Shown here: one piece after another, positions 9,737 through 20,716 of the stretch | How the letters are laid out: each line of letters starts with the position of its first letter | Position numbering within the stretch: position 1 is the stretch's first letter | NCBI RefSeq assembly: GCF_000026365.1 | Contig: NC_012993.1 | Location: forward strand, 1,240,001 to 1,304,000 | Length of the DNA stretch: 64,000 nt | Origin: Zygosaccharomyces rouxii | Lineage: Eukaryota; Ascomycota; Saccharomycetes; Saccharomycetales; Saccharomycetaceae | Reading direction: 5' to 3' | Made by a program: the position numbers and the translations under genes | The notes under the pieces: model-generated | Databases searched by the model: none | Told to the model about the DNA's origin: nothing | Seen by the model: only the letters and a program-made list of their open reading frames with translations

Positions 9737-9913
9737 ATTGTCCAACTGTTGATGCCTTACGATTTAACTTTTTGCAATCGTAGTGAATCGTCGTTACCTT
9801 ACACAGTACATGTACTTACGAATATTATAAGATAAAAAGGAAGGGGAGTTAAAGAAAAAAAAAATTTTTTTTATCTGGTCTTCCTATCCCAATTTTAAGA
9901 GTATGCAATCAAT

Positions 9914-10276
9914 CTAATGGTGGGAGCTTTCTTCTTCAGCGTCTTCCAAGACCAACCAATCTTCTTCGACGGCCTCTTGAGCGTGACCATCAACGGCTTC
10001 TGAGGAAGTTTCAACAGGCTCATCCTTGTAAGCTTGTAATGCATCTGCGCCTTGAGCTTCTAATTCTGGGATACTTGGCTTAGATGGTTCTATCCATGGT
10101 TTGACACTACCTTCGGCGTCTTGAGCTGTCAATGGTGATAATTTAACGTTTTTTAGCTCCTTTAAGTACAATTCCTGCAAGGCATTCTGTCTAGTTAAAG
10201 TAGTTGACAAAAGACGAGCTTGAGGAGCAGCACGTAAACTCTTTAGACCAATTCTCTGAGCAGCAATTCTAAACAT
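9914..10276 (-). CDS. ATP14: Mitochondrial F1Fo ATP synthase subunit h
   Basis: A 120-residue protein matching Atp14, subunit h of the peripheral stalk of mitochondrial ATP synthase. An Arg-rich presequence (MFRIAAQRIGLKSLRAAPQARLL) is followed by the conserved LYLKELKNVKLSPLTAQDAE. The mature part is very acidic, ending EEDWLVLEDAEEESSHH, as in S. cerevisiae (124 residues). An oligo-A/T tract lies just 3' of the gene (9857-9873). Position next to GSP1 and the YLR297W-like gene is conserved. Confidence 0.93.
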   Translation of the reverse strand: MFRIAAQRIGLKSLRAAPQARLLSTTLTRQNALQELYLKELKNVKLSPLTAQDAEGSVKPWIEPSKPSIPELEAQGADALQAYKDEPVETSSEAVDGHAQEAVEEDWLVLEDAEEESSHH

Positions 10277-11394
10277 TATTAAACGGTCAGGATACGCTGT
10301 GTATCTAGGTAGTTGTAGATTACTGGAAAATTATATGCAATCTACTATATGCTTTGAATTGGCAAGTTGTCAATAGACAGTGTATGATTTTTTCAACACC
10401 TTCATTGGTTCGTGGAATATGATAAGTATTACCACGTGAATATCACGAGGAAGGCATCGAGCGATGATTTGGGATCGATCACTGTCCTTTTCAATATCTT
10501 CTACAGCAAGAGCAGCAGGGTTTCATTGCGACCAAGATCGACCCAGAATTAGGCTAGATTTTTGTGTTTTTTTTTTTTTCTATCATCGAGGTCATTTTGT
10601 AGCTCGGGTGATCTTTTTCATCTATACAACGTCAGTGTGTCGCTGGCCGAAAAGAGAAAAATATCAATTCTAATTCTTTTAGCAATTTACTCCGTATAGC
10701 TCCTGTCATCTATACGGCTCGACGCTTACATTCGTACCCGATCGTTCCCAACTCCTAACACTTGATTCCTTATTCCTGATTCTAATGTAAATATATTGCC
10801 GCAATGGCAATGAGACATTTTATCAGCCGAGCGTTTAACTTGCATTCTACCGATGGATCCATCGCTTTTTTGCAATGGTAACTATCAGTGCTAGCATTAT
10901 GCTACTATATCAGTAATATACGCTGTGTGGCAATGTTACCACACAGATACCGGGGTGTGAGCAATAGGCAATAAGAAATAAGGAGTCCTCTCTTTTTTTT
11001 TTTTTTTTTTTCTAATGCATGCCCATGACAATTTTCTTACCCATTTAGATTTTTCCCATTATTCCCAATGCTCAGCATTACAAACAAAAGAACGAGGGAA
11101 CATTCCTAAACAATATGCATTCCATTTGTAGAAGAGCTTTCAATTCCCACTTGCTTGTGTTACCGCTTCCCGGTTTGCCATGCAGCTCACATAAGGGTTA
11201 GTAGTTTTTTTTTCTTGGTTCTATATAGCTCATCGCATAAACGTTATATATATATATAGATACAGAAGATGGGAGAACAACAATCAAGGAATAGTAGAAA
11301 AAAACTTGCATTCCAATCAGAGAATTTAGGAATATTCTGATCTCTGTAGTGAATGATACTTGTGGGTCGTGCCGATTTATTTTCGTAGAGTTCC
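10277..11394. other. 1.1 kb intergenic region with several inverted repeats
   Basis: This gap contains the divergent promoters of ATP14 and the YLR297W-like gene. Structure seen: a CACGTG hexamer (Cbf1-type) near 10433-10438; an 8-bp inverted repeat CCGTATAG/CTATACGG (10692-10699, 10710-10717); TTGCC/GGCAA (10796-10810); a 14-bp perfect palindrome CGATGGATCCATCG (10851-10864); an 8-bp hairpin CTGTGTGG/CCACACAG (10923-10930, 10939-10946); and a T19 tract (10993-11011). A TATA-like run is at 11245-11256. No open reading frame here looks real. Whether the inverted repeats are factor sites or part of a transcript cannot be decided from sequence. Confidence 0.55.
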
Positions 11395-11778
11395 ATGACC
11401 CTTTGCAACGAGCACCATCGGTACCATACGGGAATCCTCGATTATCTCACGAGTAAACTTTTGAGTATCGTTGACAGTAACGTTGGTAGCAGTGACGGAA
11501 GCAGCGTTATCGTTGGGCAGGTCCCGGCAACTAATCAGATAATGATCGAGGGTATGGATATAGATGAATCTGTTGATAATGTGCTTACTGTGGCATTTCT
11601 GATATTTCTAACGGTAATGATTGCGTTTTTAGGTGCGGGTCTGATTGCCCTGGTACTTGTGATGCTAATGCATTCGAATCCGCATCAACAGGATGATGAA
11701 GAGAAGCAAGTTCGGCAAAGAGAATACGAGGAAGGTGATGATGACGACGAGGATGATGATGATGAGATGGAGCTCTAA
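11395..11778 (+). CDS. Small single-pass membrane protein, YLR297W/YOR186W-like
   Basis: A 127-residue protein with one strong membrane segment (about residues 63-90, VLTVAFLIFLTVMIAFLGAG) and a very acidic C-terminus of Asp/Glu repeats. Its position between ATP14 and YHC1 is exactly that of S. cerevisiae YLR297W, whose paralogue YOR186W sits beside GSP2. The plan of an N-terminal soluble part, one membrane helix and a charged tail with DEEKQ fits that protein. YLR297W is uncharacterised and I assign no function. There is no cleavable signal peptide, so the first 60 residues and the tail are probably on opposite sides of a membrane. Confidence 0.8.
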   Translation: MTLCNEHHRYHTGILDYLTSKLLSIVDSNVGSSDGSSVIVGQVPATNQIMIEGMDIDESVDNVLTVAFLIFLTVMIAFLGAGLIALVLVMLMHSNPHQQDDEEKQVRQREYEEGDDDDEDDDDEMEL

Positions 11779-11911
11779 GATGAGCAGCTTTGACGATTTA
11801 CGACATGATATTCCTTTCTTAATAACACAATAATAATTACCATAGTAACAGTAATATTAATAATAATAATAATAATTATAATAGCGATAATGATTCATTT
11901 TTTCCCCTTTT

Positions 11912-12520
11912 TTATCGAGTGCGTCTCCTGGACTCATTGATGACTATGCGCGGCAGGGATGGATCGTGGAATGTGGTTCTGGGTAGATTTGACCAACTTG
12001 ACAGTACTCTTGGCGGTTCCAGAGGTGCCGATGATGCATGTTTAAGTGATTCAGTAAAGGTCTCGTGGCGCGCGCGCACGGTGCTTGCTGAAGAACCACT
12101 ACTATTTGGTGCATTCGCATTAGCTCTTTGTGGAAGTTTACTGACTCTTATTAGGTCTCCAATGTCCAATCGATTTGAATCTATGAAAACTTTGGAGTAT
12201 CCGGGTGAACCTTCGTATAACTTGTCTAGAGTTTGTATTGGTTGATCTAATTCCTTTGCATGTAATCTTGACAACTTGGAATTGCGTCTTTTTTCAGATC
12301 TTTTGGAACAGTTCAGCGGTGGACTGACCTTAGTTTCTTCTGTACGTTTACCATATTTCTTTGAGACTCTATTAAAAAATCTCGACTGTTTCTTACCCTT
12401 GTTTCTATAGTAATCCGCTGTGATTCTCAAGTGGTTCTTTCCGATAAGGTGAGATTTTCTAACACTCAGCGTATCATGGGTCAGATACGAGTGACAGTAT
12501 TCACAGTAATAACGAGCCAT
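11912..12520 (-). CDS. YHC1: U1 snRNP protein C
   Basis: A 202-residue homologue of yeast U1-C (Yhc1), which stabilises pairing of U1 snRNA with the 5' splice site. The N-terminal zinc finger is intact: Cys6, Cys9, His24 and His30 in ARYYCEYCHSYLTHDT and RKSHLIGKNH. A basic region (about 40-90) follows, and the C-terminus is Ser/Pro/Arg-rich, ending INESRRRTR. S. cerevisiae Yhc1 is 231 residues; the variable tail accounts for the difference. It converges with the YLR297W-like gene (133 bp, containing a TAA/ATT repeat) and is divergent from TUF1. Confidence 0.93.
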   Translation of the reverse strand: MARYYCEYCHSYLTHDTLSVRKSHLIGKNHLRITADYYRNKGKKQSRFFNRVSKKYGKRTEETKVSPPLNCSKRSEKRRNSKLSRLHAKELDQPIQTLDKLYEGSPGYSKVFIDSNRLDIGDLIRVSKLPQRANANAPNSSGSSASTVRARHETFTESLKHASSAPLEPPRVLSSWSNLPRTTFHDPSLPRIVINESRRRTR

Positions 12521-12759
12521 TACAATCGTTACGAGATCTGTCTATCAGTGCTTGTATTCTTGCCCTTTTCATAGTTTAGTTAAGCGATGAGCTCCTAAGA
12601 TAATATTTGTATTACCCTCTCGTATCATTTTCCACGAAGATGGAATTTAAAAGTGAAAAAAAAAATGCGATTCTTAACATGAACTTTCTCCAGTATCTTT
12701 CTCAAATTGTTCTCTTGTGTACTAGACCCAGGATACCGGTTCGGTTGTTGTATTAGAGA

Positions 12760-14058
12760 ATGTCATTATTCCCCAGATTGGCTCCTAGATTGGTTTCGAG
12801 GAATTTCCTCAAGCCTCAATGCGTAGCTAGATCTTTTACCACTACTCTACGTGCATCTGCAGCAGCATTTGATCGTTCTAAACCCCATTTGAATGTTGGT
12901 ACCATTGGTCATGTTGACCATGGTAAGACAACTTTGACTGCAGCATTGACCAAGACTTTGGCTAAAAATGGTGGTGCTGATTTCTTGGAATATGCATCTA
13001 TTGATAAAGCCCCTGAAGAACGTGCGCGTGGTATCACCATCTCTACTGCTCATGTTGAATACCAAACTGATAAAAGACATTACTCCCACGTCGACTGTCC
13101 TGGTCACGCCGATTACATCAAAAATATGATTACTGGTGCTGCACAAATGGATGGTGCTATCATTGTGGTTGCTGCCACTGATGGTCAAATGCCTCAAACT
13201 AGAGAACACTTGTTGTTGGCAAGACAAGTCGGTGTTCAACACATTGTTGTCTTCGTTAACAAAGTTGATATGATGGATGATCCTGAAATGTTGGAATTGG
13301 TCGAAATGGAAATGAGAGAATTACTTTCTGAATACGGTTTTGATGGTGACAATGTTCCAATCATTATGGGTTCTGCTCTTTGTGCATTGGAAGGTAAGCG
13401 TCCAGAAATTGGTGAAGACGCCATTATGAAATTATTGGATGCCGTTGATGAATACATTCCAACTCCATCAAGAGATATGGAAAAACCTTTCTTGTTGCCA
13501 GTTGAAGATATTTTCTCCATCTCTGGTAGAGGTACTGTCGTTACCGGTCGTGTTGAAAGAGGTAACTTGAAGAAAGGTGAAGAAATTGAAATCGTCGGTC
13601 ACAACACTGCTCCATTGAGAACTACTGTCACTGGTATTGAAATGTTCAGAAAGGAATTGGACCAAGCTATGGCTGGTGACAATGCAGGTATTCTTTTGAG
13701 AGGTATCAAGAGAGATCAATTAAAGAGAGGTATGGTCTTGGCTAAGCCAGGTTCTGTTAAATCTCACACTAGATTTTTGGCTTCTCTTTACATCTTGTCT
13801 AAGGATGAAGGTGGTAGACATTCTGGTTTCGGTGAAAATTACAGACCTCAAGTGTACATCAGAACTGCTGACGTTACAGTTATCTTAAAGTTCCCAAGTG
13901 AAGTGGAAGATCATTCTATGCAAGTCCTGCCAGGTGATAACGTTGAAATGGAATGTGAGTTGATCCATCCAACTCCATTGGAAGTGGGTCAACGTTTCAA
14001 CATTAGAGAGGGTGGTAAGACCGTCGGTACCGGTTTGATCACTCGTATCATGGATTGA
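12760..14058 (+). CDS. TUF1: Mitochondrial elongation factor Tu
   Basis: A 432-residue mitochondrial EF-Tu that delivers aminoacyl-tRNA to mitochondrial ribosomes. A presequence of about 38 residues rich in Arg and Ser ([18 protein letters not shown]) precedes the G domain. Motifs: GHVDHGKTT (50-58), [19 protein letters not shown] and GSAL. Domains 2 and 3 follow, with [14 protein letters not shown]. Codon use is strongly biased (GGT, GTT, TTG), typical of a highly expressed yeast gene. The 239 bp promoter is shared with YHC1 and contains ATTGTTCTC at 12706-12714, a core match to a Rox1 site. Confidence 0.97.
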   Translation: MSLFPRLAPRLVSRNFLKPQCVARSFTTTLRASAAAFDRSKPHLNVGTIGHVDHGKTTLTAALTKTLAKNGGADFLEYASIDKAPEERARGITISTAHVEYQTDKRHYSHVDCPGHADYIKNMITGAAQMDGAIIVVAATDGQMPQTREHLLLARQVGVQHIVVFVNKVDMMDDPEMLELVEMEMRELLSEYGFDGDNVPIIMGSALCALEGKRPEIGEDAIMKLLDAVDEYIPTPSRDMEKPFLLPVEDIFSISGRGTVVTGRVERGNLKKGEEIEIVGHNTAPLRTTVTGIEMFRKELDQAMAGDNAGILLRGIKRDQLKRGMVLAKPGSVKSHTRFLASLYILSKDEGGRHSGFGENYRPQVYIRTADVTVILKFPSEVEDHSMQVLPGDNVEMECELIHPTPLEVGQRFNIREGGKTVGTGLITRIMD

Positions 14059-14316
14059 ATTAACTCTAGTTGATTCTGCGATCACTCCTGTAAATACCAA
14101 TTGAAAAGTGTTTGTGTTTTTCTTAGATAACACATATCTACTCACATTCGTACATAAGTAAGTTAACTTTTATATATACGCTTTCTTATCTCTAGTCTCC
14201 GGTTAGTCATAGTACCTCGAAAACAAGATAAAATCTATAGGGGTAAGAAGGAAATACAATCAATCTTAGAGATAATACTACTTTGTCAAACTTATTACAC
14301 ACAAGCAGTTCATAAG

Positions 14317-16140
14317 ATGTGGCTCGGAATCTTGTGCTTAGTTGCAACGACAGTACGAGCTTTGCAGGTCCAATTTGATAGTATTTCCAACGATATAGGT
14401 AATCGTGACGATCATAATATCGATATAGATCCATTGCCACGTCAACCTTCACTAACACCAGATCCCAAATTGTTAAAGATTGGTGATCATGGTGCTATTA
14501 GTTCAGATTTAGAGATTTGTGGTAATTTAACAGTTGCTCAAGTATTACAAAAATTTCCAGAATCAAATGCTGCAGATGCTGCTGTAACTGAGACCCTCTG
14601 TATTGGTATGGTTAATTTCTTTAATAGTGGTATTGGTGGTGGTGGTTATGCAGTATTTGCTAATCCAAATGAAGACGAACAACTATTCCTTGATTTTAGA
14701 GAACGTTCCCCCAATGGCTCTCATAAGGAAATGTTTAAATCATGTCCTGATTGTTCAAAACAAGGTGGTTTAGCTGTTGCGGTCCCCGGTGAACTTCGTG
14801 GTCTTTACACATTGTACAAGGAGCGTGGTAGCGGTAAAGTGGGCTGGTACCACTTGATTGAACCTGTGGCACAGTTAGGGTATAAAGGTTGGGAAATCAC
14901 TGACGTATTGGGAGCGGCATTAGAGGCTTACGAACCAGCATTATTGAAAAGGGCTAGGGATTGGAAATTTGTTCTCAACTCCACAGGAGATGGTGTTAAA
15001 AAGACAGGTGATTGGATTAGGAGACCTCAGTTGGCAGATACCTTAATGGTTTTAGCTCGTAATGGTTCAGATGCACCTTTTTACGATCCAAACCATTGGA
15101 TAGCTCAATCAATGGTTGACACAGTACAAAGAAACGGCGGTATTATGCAGTTGGAAGATTTACAAGATTATTTTGTTACAATGGACAATCCGCTAAAACT
15201 AAAGATTAGATCAGGTTTCCAATATGCACCTGATAACGATTTAACAGTTTTAACCAGTAGTGGATCTAGTTCGGGTGCTGCATTGATATCTGCATTATCT
15301 ATTTTAGATAAATTTGGAAGTCAAGTTGGTGGTGATTATACTGATAAACCCACTTTTCAATTAGTGGAAACTATGAAATGGATGGCAAGTGCTAGAAGTA
15401 GATTAGGTGATTATGGAACAAATAGCATCCCTCGCCAAGTTCAAGATGTTCTCTCTAGTAACTGGACTGAAATGGCTGTTAATAGTATTGAAGATTGTAA
15501 TCTCAAGACTTTTCCCAACTGGACTTACTACAAACCTGCATACGAGATAAACGAACCACATGGAACTTCTCATGTTAGTATAGTGGATTCTCATAACAAC
15601 GCAGTTTCCTTAACTACAACAATAAATTTGTTGTTTGGTTCATTGGTACATGACCCCATTACAGGTATTGTATTTAATAATGAAATGGACGATTTTTCAC
15701 AGTACGATAGATCTAACAGTTTTGGATTAGCACCATCTCGTTACAATTTCCCCACACCTGGGAAGAGACCGTTATCATCGACAGCCCCCACGATTATTCT
15801 CAACGAATTGGGCCTGCCAGATTTAATTGTTGGTGCATCCGGTGGATCGAGAATTACCACTAGTATCTTGCAGACAATTGTGAGATCTTACTGGTACAAT
15901 ATGCCATTGTTAGAGGCGATTGCCTACCCAAGGGTTCACCATCAACTGCTGCCAGATCTACTAGAGGTTGAAAACTTAACGATGGTCGGATCCCAGTCTA
16001 TTCGCTCTCTGCAAGAGATGGGTTATAACATTTTAGAACAGTCACCCAAAAGCTGCGTCAATGCTATTCGTAACTATAGAGCAGCATGGCATGCGGTAAG
16101 TGACTACTGGAGGAAAAGGGGCATTTCTGCAGTATACTAA
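14317..16140 (+). CDS. ECM38: Gamma-glutamyltranspeptidase
   Basis: A 607-residue gamma-glutamyl transferase, which begins breakdown of glutathione and its conjugates at the vacuole in yeast. A hydrophobic N-terminus ([15 protein letters not shown]) acts as signal or anchor. The conserved early block [18 protein letters not shown] and glycine stretch [10 protein letters not shown] belong to the large subunit. The autocatalytic cleavage site is GTSHVSIVD, with nucleophile Thr417 starting the small subunit. The small subunit contains the conserved DDFS and the oxyanion-loop blocks LSSTAPTI and [11 protein letters not shown]. Several N-glycosylation sequons are present. Placement between TUF1 and MSB1 is as predicted from merging YLR299W with the YOR187-188 pair. 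Confidence 0.96.
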   Translation: MWLGILCLVATTVRALQVQFDSISNDIGNRDDHNIDIDPLPRQPSLTPDPKLLKIGDHGAISSDLEICGNLTVAQVLQKFPESNAADAAVTETLCIGMVNFFNSGIGGGGYAVFANPNEDEQLFLDFRERSPNGSHKEMFKSCPDCSKQGGLAVAVPGELRGLYTLYKERGSGKVGWYHLIEPVAQLGYKGWEITDVLGAALEAYEPALLKRARDWKFVLNSTGDGVKKTGDWIRRPQLADTLMVLARNGSDAPFYDPNHWIAQSMVDTVQRNGGIMQLEDLQDYFVTMDNPLKLKIRSGFQYAPDNDLTVLTSSGSSSGAALISALSILDKFGSQVGGDYTDKPTFQLVETMKWMASARSRLGDYGTNSIPRQVQDVLSSNWTEMAVNSIEDCNLKTFPNWTYYKPAYEINEPHGTSHVSIVDSHNNAVSLTTTINLLFGSLVHDPITGIVFNNEMDDFSQYDRSNSFGLAPSRYNFPTPGKRPLSSTAPTIILNELGLPDLIVGASGGSRITTSILQTIVRSYWYNMPLLEAIAYPRVHHQLLPDLLEVENLTMVGSQSIRSLQEMGYNILEQSPKSCVNAIRNYRAAWHAVSDYWRKRGISAVY

Positions 16141-16744
16141 AGTGAAACTTGGCTTTTATGCATTTGTTACATGCTTGAGAGCCCGGGTACTAGAACATGT
16201 TTGTTTCACTGTTTGTCGAACCAAGATACACATATATACACATACAGATAAACTTTAGACACACACACAAAGTAAAACCGGTTTCAATCAAAAACCAAGA
16301 TGAAATAAGCTATTAATCGGAGTTGATTGTTTGGAATTATATAATATACCTGGGGTATGTCAGGGTATGCCAGGGTATGCCTTAGTTTTCAGTGATAATA
16401 TTCGCTTTAAATAGCTGTTCAGTATCTATTTTCGGATTTTTTAAAGGTTCGCGAACTTCGAAGTTAGTTTGGGTTTATTTTTGTTTACCATAACGAATAC
16501 ATACACAACGAAATCTGGAGTAGGTATATGGAGTAAGAACTAATTTTGACTGTTCTAGAGTATAGAGTACCATTCTTCTTTTTCCATATTCCTTTTCTCT
16601 TCACCTACATTGCACTATAGCCCTTTGCAAATCTATCAAGAGTGGCCATCGTTACTTGCTATATATTATTGATTTTATGGAAGACAGGAAATCCACAGGA
16701 AGCTTTTTACTATAGTTGCTGAAGTGTATCTAATACCTCATAAT
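16141..16744. other. ECM38-MSB1 intergenic region
   Basis: 604 bases holding the ECM38 terminator and MSB1 promoter. Three head-to-tail decamers (TGGGGTATGT, CAGGGTATGC, CAGGGTATGC) occupy 16351-16380. A 12-bp perfect palindrome AACTTCGAAGTT is at 16454-16465. A CA/TA-rich stretch lies around 16228-16275. I see no open reading frame or RNA gene. Confidence 0.6.
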
Positions 16745-19700
16745 ATGAGTGTGCCTCATTCAAAAAATTTAAAAGGTTTAAACCTGAATTTAGAAGATGA
16801 TGAATTTGAATTTTTTCATGAGTTTAATCGTGATAAAGTGAAGAGTGTAATCCATTTGATTACTGTTGAATTAAAGGAAAGAGCCACAGATGTAGAATTT
16901 TTGATGATACCATTTAGGCCCCAACAGACAAATGAAAATCTTTTAAGGATGCTGAATGCCATGTTCCCACAGGGCAATGGACAACCTGTAACTGATGCGA
17001 AATTACAAAAAATTGTTGCCCACACAGAGGTTCATACATTGTTTCAAGGATTGAAATATATTTGGTGTAGATTAGAAGATGGTGAAGTTGTTGGATGGAG
17101 ATCATATTTGCAGTTTAAATTGAGAGAAAAGATCAAGAATTATCCCAAGAAGGCATTTTTAGAATTGATGCCACAATGTTTAGATTCACCAAGCCACGCA
17201 TCGATAGTTTACGATTTTTTTGATTTAATCGTTACAATCTCTGCAAATTCAAGAGTGAATAAAATGAGCGCTAGGAAAATCTCAAAAATGTTTGCAATTT
17301 GGGCATTTGGTAAAGCAGTTCCAAATCCTTCGTTAGCAGATTACGATTTTGATGATAAAAGAACGTTACCAAATAATTCGTTTCAAGATGGGTTAGATCA
17401 ATGGATTCCTGCTACAGATGCGATGTTCCATTTATTATTAGCATTTTTGAAAAGTTTTGTTCCTGAAGATTTAGAAACCGCTCAACTGCCGCGCACTTTA
17501 AAGAGTTTATTATTTAATAACGAGTATCCACCTGAAAAATCCAATGCATACAGTTCAGAAACAATTCTAACCATTCCATTGGTAACTCTAGAGACTGATC
17601 ATTTTTCGAGAAAACCCTGGCAGTTATTGGAAAGATGTAATGAACTGTTAGATTTTTCTGATTACGATGCATTCGAGGCAAGAGAGGATTATGCATTATT
17701 GAAGTCATTGTTCAAAAAGAAAAATAACGTAGAGGGAATCAGTCGTAAGATGTCACAGGAGTCTCGTAGAATCATGAAAGAAATGTCAACAAGGCATTCA
17801 ACTTTTCAATCAGGTTGGGCGCCAAGGAAATGTGTACCCAATTACGAAAATTTTTCAGAAAATATTAGTGTGAAAAGAGTTGATATTGATGACTATTTCA
17901 TTTGGACTTGGTTATCGTCATTATCCAGCGAACAAACTTCGGAGAGGAAGAAAACTTTTGGTAGGTCATTAATATTAGAATTTGAATTTGATGGATTTAA
18001 GAAGTGGGTTCTTTTCCAAGAAAGTGATGTTATCATTACACATTATAAGCGTGGTTCAAATTCTTATGGAAAAGAAGGTAGTCGTGTGGCGTCGAACGCT
18101 TCAAGCAATAATTCTACTATTGAAAAACCATTGTCCAAGCAACCAAGGACCCGTAATGTAACTCCAACGTACGAGAAATTTCAAAAGCAAGTTGTCCCCA
18201 ATTCCCCTGCAACTGATCAAAATGAAGTCACAACACCAGAAGGGTATCACACGGTAATTAGTAGAGATGTACTAGAAAAGAATAAAGATAAGCATAATGT
18301 TAATCTACATTCATTGGAACAAAAAATTTCATCATTTTGGAATCCCTTGCATAAAGTTAAAAAGAAGAATAAATCACCAAGAAGTTCTTCGACTGAAAGC
18401 AAAGAAATTACGAACACTGCTAATGATAGTGCGCAGGAACCTGTCGGCTCCAAGAAACCTGAAAATTCACCAATGCCAGATGCCGTACCTGTAATGGCTA
18501 CCAAGGAAAAAAATCCAACTCCAAAGATTATCAAGAAACCTATATCACCTCCGGATTCCTATGAAACATTTAGGGAATCACCACATTTGCAGAATGGTGA
18601 ACAGACAACTTCAGAGGACACCATGAAAGAATTGAAGGGAATCGTTGAAGATATGATGGCTGAGGATAAAAGTGGACTTGAATCAAATGAAACAGTTACT
18701 AATTCGAACTCTGCAAAGGAAACTTTTGAATCCTTGACTAAATTTGACAAATATAAATCTTCTCAGATATCAGATGGTGAAATTCAATCTTTGACCTCAA
18801 CAGTACCTTCACTAAGAATACCGAGTGATGAAGATGATGATGGAGATGATGATATAGATAGAGATAGCCCCAAAATTGGTTCCGTCGCCCATAACGATAC
18901 TTCTGAAAGTTCCTCCTATTACGATACCCCCACAAGTGCACATGCACCAGTTGATTTTTACCGACAACGTCAATTACCTGTAACCCCACATACTAAGACC
19001 CCACGTAATAGTGCTCATGGTAACCGTTCTGTTCCAGAGCTACCGTTGCATTCGCAGGTACATGCAGCTCCGCAATCTGGAGCCAGAGTACCTAAACACT
19101 CATCTACTCCACATGGGCAGAAATTACCGCAATATCAAACCTCACCTAGTGATCCTCTCCTAGTAGCAGGACCTAACAATAACAATGGTGGTAATCATGT
19201 TGGTCATAAGCCAGGACAACCTCCGCCTTTGAAAGGAATACCACGTGCAGGTTACAGTCAACCTCCATTGCACCAAATGGCTCCTAATATGCCCTCTTCA
19301 CCCTCGCAGGTGATGTTAAATCCATACAAACCTAGACCTCAAGCTGGTCCCGTAGGCCCTGGTGGTGGACATGAAAATTTTGCAGTTCCTCAAGGTGCGC
19401 CATATCCTGGTACACCTCCACAGGGTAAGAAAGGCTATCCAATCGTCCCACAAGTGGTTCCTCAGGCAGTTAAACACCCAGGTCCAGGTCCAGTTTCGCC
19501 ACAAATGCCGCCGCTATCACCAGGAATGCCATCTTCACCACAAATGAGGCAAGCTCCTAGATCACCTCATATGCGTCAACAAATGTCACCACAAATGGGG
19601 TACGGCGGATACCCACCATATTCCAGGAATAGTTATGGAAGACCACAAAGAGCCATGCAACCAGGACATATGAATCCCATGCAGGGAGTGCCACCAATGC

Positions 19701-19900
19701 AGGGAATGCCACCAATGCAGGGAATGCCACCAATGCAGGGAATGCCACCAATGCAAGGAATGCCAGTTCCAAAGAGTCCAAGCATGATGGAACCAATGCA
19801 GGGTGTACCAAATTTCCATGCTCAGGGTGGTAAAAATTATGAAAGACGTCAAGTGCAAAAGAAACTACACGATAATATTAGAAGTGGTAATTTTGGTATA
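16745..19900 (+). CDS. MSB1: Bud-site and cell-polarity protein Msb1
   Basis: A 1052-residue homologue of Msb1, a multicopy suppressor of bud emergence defects acting with Cdc42, Bem1 and the Pkc1 pathway. The N-terminal 450 residues carry the conserved domain, with near-identical blocks such as DDEFEFFHEFNRDKVKSVIH, SRVNKMSARKISKMFAIWAF and FEAREDYALLKSLFKKKN. The rest is low-complexity Ser/Pro/Gln-rich sequence that ends in the conserved RRQVQKKLHDNIRSGNFGI. Five 18-bp repeats near the end are listed separately. I start at the ATG at 16745; the frame extends seven codons upstream only to GTG. Paired with IES4 as on S. cerevisiae chromosome XV. Confidence 0.95.
19679..19768 (+). repeat. 18-bp coding minisatellite in MSB1 (MQGMPP x5)
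   Basis: Five tandem 18-base units (ATGCAGGGAATGCCACCA and close variants) encode MQGVPP, MQGMPP three times, then MQGMPV. The first and last units differ by single bases, suggesting recent duplication of the central units. A degenerate sixth unit (MQGVP) lies near 19796. Confidence 0.93.
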
Positions 19901-19903
19901 TAG

Positions 19904-20242
19904 TCGGGAAGATACACTCATATATAGAGAAAAAGGGAAACAGAGTAGGGTTTAAAGGAGTTAAGAAAGAAATTGGTTCTTTTTCTAATGCCCTCATGTA
20001 ATGTCAATTCATCGTTGATATTTTATATCTGATGGTTTTCTGAAGTAGTGATAGCCGCGCTCGTCTTGTACGAACGAGTTTGTTTTGTTTTTTTACCAAG
20101 TATTCCATTGAAGATCGTAGGGGGAAGAAATCGTTGTAATGTATGCCTATTTGAGTTTTCAAGAGCTCGAGTAAGTTTTAAGGAAAACCATTGTCTGTAA
20201 TCAGGGCTTCATTTCATTCGGTAAAGATTCATTCAGTTACAT
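19904..20242. other. MSB1-IES4 intergenic region
   Basis: 339 bases with the MSB1 3' end signals and IES4 promoter. I see no gene, repeat or clear factor site. Confidence 0.6.
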
Positions 20243-20584
20243 ATGTCTCAAGATAAGAATCAATTGTCCCCAACGGTTTCTCATTCGAGTTCCGTTGACC
20301 ATACAACTGAACCACCTCAACAGAACAAACCAAAGGATAAAAACGAACCAGTACTGCCATGGGAAGACAAAACATGTGGGGTTAAAGTAAGATCCTTTGC
20401 AGGCTACGATCTAAATTTCACTGGATGGGTTAGAAAAGATATCACAGAGAAGAGAGAAAAAGAGGAGCAAGAAAGATTGGAAAGAGAACGTGAAGCTGAG
20501 CAGCAGGAGCAGGAACATGGAGACGAACAAGAGGATGAACATGAACATGAACATGAACATGAACATGAAAACGACAATGATAAT

Positions 20585-20616
<32 letters not shown>

Positions 20617-20716
20617 GCATGAGAACGAAAACGAGAATGAGAACGACAACGACAACGAAAATGAAAATGAAAATGATCAAGATCAGGATCAGGATCAGGA
20701 TCAAGACGCGTTGTGA
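20243..20716 (+). CDS. IES4: INO80 chromatin remodelling complex subunit Ies4
   Basis: A 157-residue protein that fits Ies4, a small subunit of the INO80 remodeller. Assignment rests on position between MSB1 and EXG1/SPR1 (YOR188W-YOR189W-YOR190W), on the short conserved core VLPWEDKTCGVKVRSFAGYD and on WVRKDITEKREKEEQ. From residue 75 on the protein is a charged tail: a Glu/Arg helix followed by EH, EN, DN and DQ dipeptide repeats encoded by hexanucleotide tracts. S. cerevisiae Ies4 is 116 residues, so the extra length is the repeat tail. Orthology is likely rather than certain because the core is short. Confidence 0.82.
20534..20705 (+). repeat. Compound hexanucleotide repeats in the IES4 tail
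   Basis: Successive hexamer blocks GAACAT (about 20536-20567), GAAAAC/GAAAAT variants (about 20584-20674) and GATCAG (about 20676-20702) encode Glu-His, Glu-Asn and Asp-Gln dipeptides. All three are divisible by three, so copy changes keep the frame. The repeats keep other frames open on both strands; those are not genes. Confidence 0.9.

Noticed and set aside
12706..12714. ATTGTTCTC before TUF1 as a functional Rox1 site
   Set aside because: Core matches, but the flanking pyrimidines do not and a single nonamer occurs by chance; kept only as a remark.
12847..14145. Series of minus-strand frames across TUF1
   Set aside because: Consequence of the biased codon use of a highly expressed gene.
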